The notes under the pieces are model-generated. The model did not search any database, was not told where the DNA came from, and saw only the letters and a program-made list of their open reading frames with translations. From a virus: 37,495 nucleotides of DNA. The translations under genes were made by a program, and so were the position numbers. Positions 13,897 to 20,307 of the stretch are shown here, in pieces (within the stretch, counting starts at the first letter, position 1; each line of letters starts with the position of its first letter). The stretch lies in the IMG/VR virus record IMGVR_UViG_3300020222_000082, positions 1 to 37,495 of that record; one strand, given 5' to 3'.

Positions 13897-14298
13897 GATT
13901 CCTGCTTTTGTGAGTAGATCAAGAGGTGATTCGTCTCGATATATCTCTCTGTAATAGAGTTCTGATATACCCGATTGAATTATCATCTTTGCACATTCGA
14001 AGCAAGGTGAGTGTGTTATCACGAGAATCGTGTCATTTGTCGAGATTCCGTTTTTTGCTGCGAACAATATTGCGTTTGCCTCTGCGTGAACGACCTCAGG
14101 CTTTGTAACTTTCAACGAATCATCGAGATGATCTTCGCACGTGTTATCAAACCCGGTTGGAGTTCCGTTATATCCGATTGAAACGATCCGATCGTCTTTC
14201 GTTATAACAGCACCAACCTTAAGGCGTTCTGCGTGGCTGAGGCTTGAATAAACCTCAGCAGCACGCATGTGCGCGTTAAGCTTCTTCAAAGAGCTCAT
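13879..14298 (-). CDS. dCMP deaminase (deoxycytidylate deaminase)
   Basis: A 139-aa zinc enzyme that converts dCMP to dUMP. The zinc site is visible: HAEAN (H71, E73 as proton shuttle) and PCFEC (C99, C102). GAVITKDDRIVSIGYNGTP is the usual substrate-side strand. Length is normal. Last gene of its operon, overlapping the MazG-like gene by 23 bp. With the neighbouring hydroxymethylase-like enzyme, kinase and pyrophosphohydrolase it resembles the T4 dCMP/dCTP diversion pathway, supplying dUMP while cytosine nucleotides are altered. Confidence 0.93.
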   Translation of the reverse strand: MSSLKKLNAHMRAAEVYSSLSHAERLKVGAVITKDDRIVSIGYNGTPTGFDNTCEDHLDDSLKVTKPEVVHAEANAILFAAKNGISTNDTILVITHSPCFECAKMIIQSGISELYYREIYRDESPLDLLTKAGITHAQL

Positions 14299-14659
14299 CT
14301 AAAACCCCGTGATTGTCTGAATGATCTGGACCAGTCCAACCTGCAGGTTTAATCACGTCATAACCACCTGATTGCTCACGACCAGGCTTGACGCCACGCT
14401 CTTTGCTCATATTCGCGCGAACAACTTCGTCCCACGCCTTTTGCGGATCGACGCCGGCAAGATAAAGATTTCCAAGCGCGATCACGATTATATCAACATG
14501 ACCATCGACCCACTCTTCAGGATTCTTTTCTTCGATTGCCTTTTGAATTTCGTGAAACTCTTCACTCAGAAGATCATTTCGAAACTGCATTTTCTCTTCT
14601 GTGAAAGGTTCTTTGTCAAATTCGAATTTTTTCTGGAATCGCTCGTTATCTTCAATCAT
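14276..14659 (-). CDS. MazG-like nucleoside triphosphate pyrophosphohydrolase
   Basis: A 127-aa all-alpha NTP pyrophosphatase. The metal-binding helices show SEEFHE (E33, E34, E37) and VDGHVD (D52, D56), followed by the family's ALGNLYLAGVDPQKAWDEVV segment. It would convert a dNTP to dNMP and pyrophosphate. In this operon a dCTP-hydrolysing role (like T4 gp56 in function) is attractive, because it would both remove dCTP and supply dCMP. Substrate cannot be read from the sequence. The gene overlaps both neighbours by a few bases. Confidence 0.88.
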   Translation of the reverse strand: MIEDNERFQKKFEFDKEPFTEEKMQFRNDLLSEEFHEIQKAIEEKNPEEWVDGHVDIIVIALGNLYLAGVDPQKAWDEVVRANMSKERGVKPGREQSGGYDVIKPAGWTGPDHSDNHGVLDELFEEA

Positions 14660-15165
14660 CGTGTAATCTCCTCTACAAATTCATTCATATTTACTTTATT
14701 AAAATCGTACCGGATCCAATTCAGTGTTGTTTTACCAAGATATCTTTCATACTCATCAACAATTGGCTGCATGTCATCGAACATCTCCGGTCGCAGCTTC
14801 ATATTTTCTTTATGGTTCGCAATAACATTTTCGTTTTCGCAATAGATGTATGCAACATCGTTAATGTCGCACGCTTGAAGCATAAACTCCATGAATTCAT
14901 CAGCTTCAAAAAACTTCGATCCACCACGAAACGCATTTGCATATACATTTTCAGAAACGGCCCAGCGATCAATAATCACGTCCTGGTAATCCATTAGACG
15001 CCCCGCAGCTGATATCATGACTTTGTGATATTGATCAATTGCCCATTCTTTTTTCCATGATCCGTGCAGCAAATGGCCTTTTGTCTTTTCAAGAAGCGCG
15101 TTTGCGAGTGTGCTTTTGCCTGTTCCATCAGCACCTTCAAGAACGTAAAGTCTAGTCGTTTTCAC
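14656..15165 (-). CDS. P-loop nucleotide kinase (thymidylate kinase-like)
   Basis: This 169-aa kinase has a Walker A GADGTGKST (11-19) and the DR motif IIDRWAVSENVY (D66, R67) typical of thymidylate and deoxynucleoside kinases. The lid region is short. It would phosphorylate a deoxynucleoside or its monophosphate. Next to the dCMP-hydroxymethylase-like gene, a job analogous to T4 gp1 (phosphorylating hydroxymethyl-dCMP) is plausible but inferred. Overlaps with both neighbouring genes indicate one transcript. Confidence 0.85.
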   Translation of the reverse strand: MKTTRLYVLEGADGTGKSTLANALLEKTKGHLLHGSWKKEWAIDQYHKVMISAAGRLMDYQDVIIDRWAVSENVYANAFRGGSKFFEADEFMEFMLQACDINDVAYIYCENENVIANHKENMKLRPEMFDDMQPIVDEYERYLGKTTLNWIRYDFNKVNMNEFVEEITR

Positions 15166-15925
15166 GTCGAGATTCCTTCTTTAGCAATTCGATGAATTCG
15201 GGATATGTTTCAGCCGCCATCACTCGAAGCACACGTGATCCAATTTCATTATTGATATTCTTAGGCTCGAGCCATTCTTCAACCTTGTCATAGTGTTGTT
15301 CATACAAGTGCATAGAAGCGGCCGTCACGGTTAGATCGCCAAGTTCGTAGTCAATACCGCGCTCTTTCAATAGAAGCCGCACAGAGTTGGCTACAGCGCT
15401 AAACGTAGGCATGTCGTATGTTGCGCCAAGCACAATATCGTGACTTCGCATGTAAACGCTCAGATTGAGCTTCTTATCACGAACGAGAAACGTCATTCCA
15501 GTCGTGCACGGCTTATCTTTCGAGTCACGTGGGTTTTCACGCCATATATTCAAATGTGCTTGGCGCGTATCTTCGTCGGCTTCGATCATGTCAACAATAT
15601 AACGATATTGATCAACTATTTTCGGGCCATACGCACCTGATAGAAAGATTCCGTCATCACTGAAACGCTCATACGATTTCATCGTTTTAGTTAGATCAGC
15701 GAGTCGATTCGAACCACCAGCGACCCATGCCATTTCAGCGAACATAAAATCGTAATTGACTTTACGCTCTTCATTATCGATAAACGCCATCATAGGCACT
15801 GTATATTGCCCACCGATTTGTTCACGAACCTCTGCACCGCGCGGTGAAACTACGTGATCAGGATTGTCACGAAGCTCTTTAACTTTCGCAGCCCAAATCT
15901 CATTTGTTTGATTCATTTTTTCCAT
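15152..15925 (-). CDS. Thymidylate synthase family enzyme, likely dCMP hydroxymethylase
   Basis: This 257-aa protein has the TS fold signature: catalytic Cys in KPCTTG (C140), MRSHDIVLG (R160, D163), then ATYDM (D171) and SMHLYEQH (H206, Y208). In thymidylate synthases the position of D171 is an Asn (PFNIA) that reads the uracil base. In T4 dCMP hydroxymethylase it is Asp179, 31 residues after catalytic Cys148. Here the Cys-to-Asp distance is also 31. The segment LVRDKKLNLSVYMRSHD also closely resembles LIRDKKINAVVNMRSND as I recall it from T4 gp42. Hence dCMP, not dUMP, is the likely substrate. ATG 15925 has an AGGAGA RBS. Confidence 0.85.
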   Translation of the reverse strand: MEKMNQTNEIWAAKVKELRDNPDHVVSPRGAEVREQIGGQYTVPMMAFIDNEERKVNYDFMFAEMAWVAGGSNRLADLTKTMKSYERFSDDGIFLSGAYGPKIVDQYRYIVDMIEADEDTRQAHLNIWRENPRDSKDKPCTTGMTFLVRDKKLNLSVYMRSHDIVLGATYDMPTFSAVANSVRLLLKERGIDYELGDLTVTAASMHLYEQHYDKVEEWLEPKNINNEIGSRVLRVMAAETYPEFIELLKKESRREND

Positions 15926-15934
15926 CAGCTTCTC

Positions 15935-16747
15935 CTAAAATGACTTTTCTTGCCAGATTTTAACTCCTGGAATAATAACGCCAGGATTTTCTTTTATGAA
16001 TGCTCGGATCGCTTTATCAGATGGTTCGCACAAAACAACCTCGTTGAAAATCTTCGGTACTTGAAGACTATCGAAAACTTCAAACTTCGTAACCATTTTG
16101 GTTCCTGTTTTTGGTGCGAGTTTCTTTGCTTTTTTCTTAAGCTTAAGCTCGAACTCAGCGTCCTCTGAATCAGCAATCGCTGTTGCAGTCTCTGCCTCGT
16201 CGCTGCTTACACCAAGCATGAGCTCGTCAAGGAGCTCAAGCAAAGCAAACTTCTGATTCGAATACGCGAGTTTGATATCAGCGTTTTCTTGATCTTTCGC
16301 AGGAAGAGCCTCATAAACTTCACCAATTCGCTTGATTTCAGCTTCAATTGCAATCTCATCTTCTGAGTCGATACTACCTTCAAACTTCTCGACGATTTCG
16401 TTCACGCGAGCTTCTTCTTTTAGTCGAAGCTGCTCCTGCTCGTTTTCGTATTCGATAATTTTATCTTGAATTACTTTTTGAGCTTTTTCTGCGTCTTTCA
16501 AAACATCTTTTTCACGCTCGATAAATTGCGACTTCACTTCGTCAAATTGGCGTGTGATTTCTTTTCGAGCTTCTGCGACAGCAGTTCTGTGCCCAGTAAT
16601 TTGTTTGCGAAGCGCTGTTGCTTCTCGGACGGTTTTAGCGTCTGAGAGCTTAAGAGCATTCGCGTCTTTCAACAATGCTTGCGACTTCAACTTAAACGGA
16701 TTGATTTCCTCAAGTTGAGAGTCAACATACAACTGTAGTTGCGACAT
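15935..16747 (-). CDS. DUF1351-like coiled-coil phage protein
   Basis: A 270-aa protein with a long charged coiled coil (about residues 25-130: EARKEITRQFDEVKSQFIER and following). After an acidic middle, the C-terminal strand-rich part ends with IKENPGVIIPGVKIWQEK. This organisation fits the DUF1351 family found in early operons of phages of Gram-positive bacteria beside ssDNA-binding and recombination genes. Exact role unknown. The RBS includes AGGAGGGAAAC upstream of the ATG. Confidence 0.75.
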   Translation of the reverse strand: MSQLQLYVDSQLEEINPFKLKSQALLKDANALKLSDAKTVREATALRKQITGHRTAVAEARKEITRQFDEVKSQFIEREKDVLKDAEKAQKVIQDKIIEYENEQEQLRLKEEARVNEIVEKFEGSIDSEDEIAIEAEIKRIGEVYEALPAKDQENADIKLAYSNQKFALLELLDELMLGVSSDEAETATAIADSEDAEFELKLKKKAKKLAPKTGTKMVTKFEVFDSLQVPKIFNEVVLCEPSDKAIRAFIKENPGVIIPGVKIWQEKSF

Positions 16748-16782
16748 GTTTCCCTCCTAGGATTTCTTAATATATTATTTGA

Positions 16783-16890
16783 TTATACTATCCAGACAAT
16801 AATCTTATATGTAATAGCGCCGATTATTGCAAGAACACATGCGAGCAAAAATATTCCTACAGCAGCACCAATTTTATCTGATAAACTCAT
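16783..16890 (-). CDS. Small single-pass membrane peptide (35 aa)
   Basis: MSLSDKIGAAVGIFLLACVL followed by AIIGAITYKIIVWIV: almost the whole protein is a hydrophobic helix. The RBS GGAGG is excellent, seven bases before the ATG at 16890, and forms part of AATCCACGGAGG, a variant of a motif seen upstream of other genes. It lies between the ssDNA-binding and DUF1351-like genes. Role unknown. Confidence 0.65.
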   Translation of the reverse strand: MSLSDKIGAAVGIFLLACVLAIIGAITYKIIVWIV

Positions 16891-16912
16891 AATCACCTCC
16901 GTGGATTTGAGC

Positions 16913-16943
16913 GAGCCCAGGCCTTACGCACTGGCCTGGGCTC
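16913..16943 (-). other. Perfect 11-bp hairpin between two early genes
   Basis: GAGCCCAGGCC (16913-16923) and its exact complement (16933-16943) enclose a 9-base loop. On the transcribed (minus) strand no T-run follows, so it is unlikely to terminate the operon. It may protect the 3' end of the upstream message or reduce read-through. Rightward it is followed by only TGTTAATATTT. Confidence 0.6.
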
Positions 16944-16952
16944 TGTTAATAT

Positions 16953-17510
16953 TTAGATCAAATCTTCGTCATCTTCGTCGTCATCGAGAAGATCGCCGAA
17001 GTCGCTTTCAGGTGAAGAGGCAGATCCGCCTAGTGGCTCACCATCAGCAATTTTTTGAACGTTGTTAAGTCCAGCAGAGATTCCTTGTTTTCCTGCAACG
17101 TTGTATGCGAAGAAGTTAAGGCTAACTCGAGCATAGCAACCGCTATAAACTTCACCGGCGTCAATAATCGGATTTAGATCGCGATCGACAACACCTGGCT
17201 TGTTCTTGCTCGAAACATTCATGTAGAAGTGTCCTGTGTATTCAGGATTCTGCATTGTGTCTGCGTCTTCGTCACCATCGCGAAGAGTTGTTGCAAGATT
17301 CTTCGGAATCGTCTTGTTTTTGAATTTGTCCTTACCAGCCTCAGCCGCAGCAGCTTGAGCGTTTCGGATTTTCTTTAGAGTTTCCTTATCGCTTTTCGGG
17401 ATTAGGATAACAGTGCTATATTTTGGATCGCTTCCGTTAAACGACTGTGCTTCGAATAAACGAGCATAACTTAAACGGACTTTTCCTGTAACAACTTTAG
17501 TGCTTGACAT
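16953..17510 (-). CDS. ssDNA-binding-like protein (DUF2815 type)
   Basis: This 185-aa protein starts with a strand-rich OB-like domain (KVRLSYARLFEAQSFNGSDP, then YSTVILIPK). It contains YSGCYARVSLNFFAYN and ends in a strongly acidic tail (DDEDDEDLI), a hallmark of single-strand-binding proteins that recruit partners through the C-terminus. DUF2815 proteins occupy this place in many Gram-positive phage replication modules. It would coat ssDNA for the polymerase and primase-helicase encoded downstream. Confidence 0.85.
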   Translation of the reverse strand: MSSTKVVTGKVRLSYARLFEAQSFNGSDPKYSTVILIPKSDKETLKKIRNAQAAAAEAGKDKFKNKTIPKNLATTLRDGDEDADTMQNPEYTGHFYMNVSSKNKPGVVDRDLNPIIDAGEVYSGCYARVSLNFFAYNVAGKQGISAGLNNVQKIADGEPLGGSASSPESDFGDLLDDDEDDEDLI

Positions 17511-17543
17511 AATTATTTCCTTACTTTCCTTAATTTCAATTAT

Positions 17544-17903
17544 TTACGCAATGTCGTTCGCGGCGCCAATAAACTGGCCATACTGCTCAGCGGTGAGCTT
17601 TGTTACTCGATCAACACCAAGATCTTCGAGAATCTCTTTCACCGCGTCACGATTGCCGCCGGCGATAAGTTCTTTTGCTTTGGTGCGAACGTCGTCGATA
17701 GTGAACTCAGAATCTTCTTCATCAGTTTCCTCGACTTGCTTTTTTGCCGGTGCGGCTTTTGCCTTTTTAGCTTTTGGCTTTTCAGTTTCAGCGGCGACAG
17801 GTGCCGAAGCGCCAGCTGTATTCGATTGATATGTCTGTAAAAGCGCGATTGTGTTGTCGACTTCAAGACTACTATCAAGATTGATCTCGAGTGTAATTTT
17901 CAT
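17544..17903 (-). CDS. Hypothetical protein with Ala/Lys-rich linker
   Basis: A 119-aa protein. A short beta N-terminus (MKITLEINLDSS) and an Ala/Lys/Pro linker (EKPKAKKAKAAPAKK) precede a compact helical C-terminal domain (DVRTKAKELIAGGNRDAVKE, then GVDRVTKLTAEQYGQFI). Similar C-terminal domains occur in small phage proteins next to ssDNA-binding proteins. Biochemical role unknown. It lies between the XRE regulator and the ssDNA-binding gene in the same operon. Confidence 0.7.
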   Translation of the reverse strand: MKITLEINLDSSLEVDNTIALLQTYQSNTAGASAPVAAETEKPKAKKAKAAPAKKQVEETDEEDSEFTIDDVRTKAKELIAGGNRDAVKEILEDLGVDRVTKLTAEQYGQFIGAANDIA

Positions 17904-17912
17904 TTCGAAAAA

Positions 17913-18206
17913 TTATCCTTCCACGTTAATTTTCTTCTTATTCGCTTCAAGATGTGCCTTGTAAGCTTCTTGAATCTGATCACTGAGTTCTTTTGAATTA
18001 CCGAAATAAATATCATCATAACTCACTCGATACAGTTTCTTAATATGCTCGATCTGGTTTATACTGATCGAACGGCTATCTGCTTCCCACTTTGCGAGAG
18101 TAACTTTACTCACGCCTAGTCGATTCGCAGCGTCTGCTTGACTATACCCAGCCCGGACTCGAAGCGCCGCGAGCGTCATAAGTTGATTTTGCGATTTCTC
18201 GTCCAT
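17913..18206 (-). CDS. XRE-family helix-turn-helix regulator
   Basis: A 97-aa protein. The Cro/C1-type HTH spans about residues 11-66: LAALRVRAGYSQADAANRLG, VSKVTLAKWEAD, ISINQIEHIKKLYRV. The short C-terminal helix has no peptidase domain, so it is not a LexA-like repressor. It is the first gene of the leftward early operon, behind promoter 18268-18296. A perfect 6-bp inverted repeat right after the start site suggests autoregulation. It may also bind the 28-bp elements near 4432 and 13822. No integrase is present, so a lysogeny role is doubtful. GGAG precedes the ATG. Confidence 0.9.
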   Translation of the reverse strand: MDEKSQNQLMTLAALRVRAGYSQADAANRLGVSKVTLAKWEADSRSISINQIEHIKKLYRVSYDDIYFGNSKELSDQIQEAYKAHLEANKKKINVEG

Positions 18207-18245
18207 ATAACGATCTCCTTTCTCCCTCTTTAGATAATTCGTTCC

Positions 18246-18259
18246 ACGGATTTATCCGT
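18246..18259 (-). promoter_or_regulatory. Operator-like palindrome at the XRE transcript start
   Basis: ACGGAT-TT-ATCCGT is a perfect inverted repeat with a 2-bp centre. It lies a few bases downstream of the -10 element at 18268-18273, where a bound repressor would block transcription. The left arm is part of TCCACGGATT, which also occurs at 4255 and 4343. Confidence 0.55.
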
Positions 18260-18267
18260 TACAAACA

Positions 18268-18296
18268 ATTATACAGTGATTTGAATAACAATGGAA
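18268..18296 (-). promoter_or_regulatory. Promoter of the XRE-led early operon
   Basis: On the minus strand a consensus -10 TATAAT (18273-18268) lies 17 bases from TTCCAT (18296-18291), a weak -35. Just upstream, GTTTACAAAAGG (18310-18299) resembles the first part of the 28-bp control element with one base missing. The rest of the 18207-18369 gap shows no further gene. Confidence 0.6.
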
Positions 18297-18369
18297 CACC
18301 TTTTGTAAACTTTTTTATACTTTTTGACTAGCTTTGTTTTCTATATGTAAAATAATGGCATATTTCGAG

Positions 18370-18417
18370 ACAAATAAAAATCGCTCCTGAGTAGTCGCAA
18401 TGACTCACGAGCGATTT
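18370..18417 (-). terminator. Terminator of the late operon
   Basis: AAATCGCTC (18378-18386) pairs with GAGCGATTT (18409-18417), and TGAGT (18388-18392) with ACTCA (18403-18407), leaving a 10-base loop and one C/C mismatch. On the minus strand the stem runs into ATTTTTATTTG. It lies after the holin gene and separates the late operon from the XRE promoter. Confidence 0.88.
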
Positions 18418-18447
18418 ATATCCACAAGCGGTAGTGAAACGAGGGCG

Positions 18448-18484
18448 GTCGGCTCACATGTATATTATACACTTATGAGCCGAC
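18448..18484 (-). other. Hairpin just after the holin gene
   Basis: GTCGGCTCA (18448-18456) pairs perfectly with TGAGCCGAC (18476-18484) around a 19-base A+T-rich loop that contains TATAAT on the minus strand. It has no T-run. It may stabilise the late message or be a regulatory site. The main terminator follows about 30 bases later. Confidence 0.5.
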
Positions 18485-18494
18485 ACATAGCACC

Positions 18495-18734
18495 CTAGTT
18501 TATTTTTTCAACAACGAGAGACGCGCCGCGTTCTTTTGAGCCGGTCGCGAGACTTGTAATAACTGAAAGGAACGCACCTCCTAGAAAGTAACCGCCGATC
18601 ACAGAAACATCAAGAGTGAAAAGATTAAACAATTCACTCGATCCGATTGCTAGCAAAATGGCTTGCGCACCAGTTTTGATCGCCCGCTCTGCGGTGTCGA
18701 TCCAAAATATTTTATCAGTTAGAAAAGTACTCAT
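18495..18734 (-). CDS. Holin, phage r1t type
   Basis: This 79-aa protein opens with FWIDTAERAIKTGAQAILLA, the signature of r1t-like holins (W-x-D-x-AER-x-x-K-T). Two hydrophobic segments, about 20-40 and 44-65, are followed by a charged C-terminus. It would make pores in the cytoplasmic membrane and release the endolysin encoded immediately upstream (18737-19774). Length and order fit the family. It is the last gene of the late operon. Confidence 0.93.
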   Translation of the reverse strand: MSTFLTDKIFWIDTAERAIKTGAQAILLAIGSSELFNLFTLDVSVIGGYFLGGAFLSVITSLATGSKERGASLVVEKIN

Positions 18735-18736
18735 AT

Positions 18737-19774
18737 TTATGCTCTCCTTAAATTAGAACTATTGATTGCAGCCGTAACAGCTCCGCCTCGTCCGATTACG
18801 ATACGATTACCATTGACTTGCATAACATCATATACCCCAGACGTTCCCAGGCGCGTCCCGTTGACATCAATCGGATTTGCTACTGTTACACGCTGGCCGA
18901 CAGCGAAGATCCCACCTTGTGGCGCGTTAGGAGTTGATCCGACGCCAAGTAAACGATTAACTTCACGCTGTACAGCCGCAGGATCGTGCCCAGCTCGACG
19001 CAAGTTGGCTTCACGTTGCGGGTTGTTTCCGAACGCTCCTGCGATAACTTGGCGCGCGATCGTAGTAATAGGCGCAGCAGATGGTTGTGTTGGTGCTGGT
19101 TTACCGATTCCATAACGAGCGTTGATGATTGACTGGATCGCGTCATAGTTATAACCCGCTCGTTCAAGATTTGTTTTACGTTGTGGCATATTACCCCAAG
19201 CACCACTCATCACCTCAGTCGCAATCGTGTCATTCGATTTTTGTGAAGGTTTTGGTGCAGGAGCTGGCGTCGATCCTGGATCAGTATCGTTTACACCATA
19301 CGTCGCAGAAACACCTTTCGTTTTGAACGTCGAGCCGATTACTGAGAATGTTCGAGTCGCACCGTGGTGAATAACGATTCGCTTAATTCCGCGAGGACGT
19401 CCTGCGGTAAAGAAAGGAGACAAATTATCTTTAATCTCATTGGCAACTCCTGAGACGTCACCTTTATAGTTATTCACGGCGTCAGCGTATCGCTGAAGCT
19501 GAGTGTAAAGCCAACCGGGGCAAGCTGTAGAAGAATGATCTTTGTGCCCAGAAAGCGTAAGGTTTACACCAACGCGAAGTGGTAGAAGTCCATTTCGCTC
19601 CGCGATATATCGAGATAACCGCACCGAGTTTTGAAACGTGTTATCGCTAACTTTCCAATCAGGTCCTAGTGTTGAGTTAACATGCTCAATCCCGATCGAG
19701 TCTTGATTTATAAGCCAGTTTCCGGCGTGGTAAGCGATGTTGCTTTCGTGCACGTATCTTTCATATTTACTCAT
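18737..19774 (-). CDS. Endolysin: circularly permuted amidase domain plus two Cpl-7 repeats
   Basis: This 345-aa N-acetylmuramoyl-L-alanine amidase has Amidase_2 (PGRP-like) parts in an unusual order. Residues 5-100 look like the second part of the domain: YVHESNIAYHAGN, QDSIGIEHVN, then GHKDHSSTACPG with zinc ligands H77 and C85. Residues 118-164 look like the normal first part: NLSPFFTAGRPRG, KRIVIHHGAT (zinc His 136/137), then GVSATYGVND. After a Pro-rich linker come two Cpl-7-type wall-binding repeats (about 182-222 and 238-278) and a C-terminal SH3-like stretch (about 285-345). All three zinc ligands are present but permuted. ATG overlaps a 27-codon upstream gene. Confidence 0.9.
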   Translation of the reverse strand: MSKYERYVHESNIAYHAGNWLINQDSIGIEHVNSTLGPDWKVSDNTFQNSVRLSRYIAERNGLLPLRVGVNLTLSGHKDHSSTACPGWLYTQLQRYADAVNNYKGDVSGVANEIKDNLSPFFTAGRPRGIKRIVIHHGATRTFSVIGSTFKTKGVSATYGVNDTDPGSTPAPAPKPSQKSNDTIATEVMSGAWGNMPQRKTNLERAGYNYDAIQSIINARYGIGKPAPTQPSAAPITTIARQVIAGAFGNNPQREANLRRAGHDPAAVQREVNRLLGVGSTPNAPQGGIFAVGQRVTVANPIDVNGTRLGTSGVYDVMQVNGNRIVIGRGGAVTAAINSSNLRRA

Positions 19775-19850
19775 CTTCGCCTTCTTCCTGGGTGCCCATT
19801 CCCATTGCCGCGATTTCTTCTTCTGGCATGTATTCTTGGTTTTCTGGCAT
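19767..19850 (-). CDS. Short acidic peptide coupled to the endolysin (27 aa)
   Basis: MPENQEYMPEEEIAAMGMGT plus seven acidic residues. RBS AAGGAGG, seven bases before the ATG, is the strongest in the lysis region. The stop (TAA at 19767) lies inside the endolysin gene, whose ATG overlaps as ATGAGTAA. It could be a real protein or a translational leader that loads ribosomes for the endolysin. Confidence 0.6.
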   Translation of the reverse strand: MPENQEYMPEEEIAAMGMGTQEEGEDE

Positions 19851-19862
19851 TGTAAACCTCCT

Positions 19863-19967
19863 TTATAAAGCTATTACTAAATATACAATAATTATGGCGT
19901 TAATTACAATCGCGCCTATGATAATAGTTCCAGCAATCCAAACAAAATCAATTATTTTATTTTTCAC
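19863..19967 (-). CDS. Small single-pass membrane protein (34 aa) of the lysis region
   Basis: It starts with GTG and reads MKNKIIDFVWIAGTIIIGAI, then VINAIIIVYLVIAL: one long hydrophobic helix. The GTG overlaps the TAA region of the upstream gene. Its position among lysis genes suggests a holin accessory or antiholin role, which is inference from size and place. Confidence 0.55.
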   Translation of the reverse strand: MKNKIIDFVWIAGTIIIGAIVINAIIIVYLVIAL

Positions 19968-20307
19968 TTGAATTCTTCAGATTTGAAGTTGTTTCATTCC
20001 TGAGTTGAGCGATTTGGCGCCTGAGGCTCGCGTTTTCTTTACGCAACGCTTTATTTTCAGTCTCGACTTCATCGACACGTGTTTCAGCTTTATCGACGCG
20101 GTCGCGGAGCGTTCGAATTTCATTTCGTAAATCTTCACGATCTTTAATTTGTTGCTCAATAAACTTATCCATACGTTCAAAATTGAGCTCAGTTTGATCT
20201 TTCTTTTTTACTGGCTTATGATTATTTATATACGCAGCTAAAAGCGTGCCCATAGCGGCAATTATTGCGACAATTATAGTTGCGCCAACTGGTCCTATTT
20301 CTTCCAT
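19957..20307 (-). CDS. Membrane-anchored coiled-coil protein of the lysis region
   Basis: A 116-aa protein with an N-terminal transmembrane helix (VGATIIVAIIAAMGTLLAAY, about 7-26). It is followed by a basic patch and a long coiled coil (about 45-110) with clear heptads (RDRVDKAETRVDEVETENKA). This layout recalls phage proteins annotated as hemolysin XhlA-like or DUF-type holin partners. GAGG precedes the ATG. It may cooperate with the holin or be a tail-associated membrane factor. Overlap with both neighbours shows one operon. Confidence 0.75.
   Translation of the reverse strand: MEEIGPVGATIIVAIIAAMGTLLAAYINNHKPVKKKDQTELNFERMDKFIEQQIKDREDLRNEIRTLRDRVDKAETRVDEVETENKALRKENASLRRQIAQLRNETTSNLKNSSEK

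Noticed and set aside
15152-15925. Ordinary thymidylate synthase
   Set aside because: The base-reading Asn of thymidylate synthase is Asp here and the catalytic Cys is followed by Thr, not His. The Cys-to-Asp spacing and local sequence match dCMP hydroxymethylase.
18737-19774. Truncated endolysin that lost its N-terminal zinc ligand
   Set aside because: The missing His-containing strand is present later in the same frame (118-164), so the domain is rearranged and not truncated.
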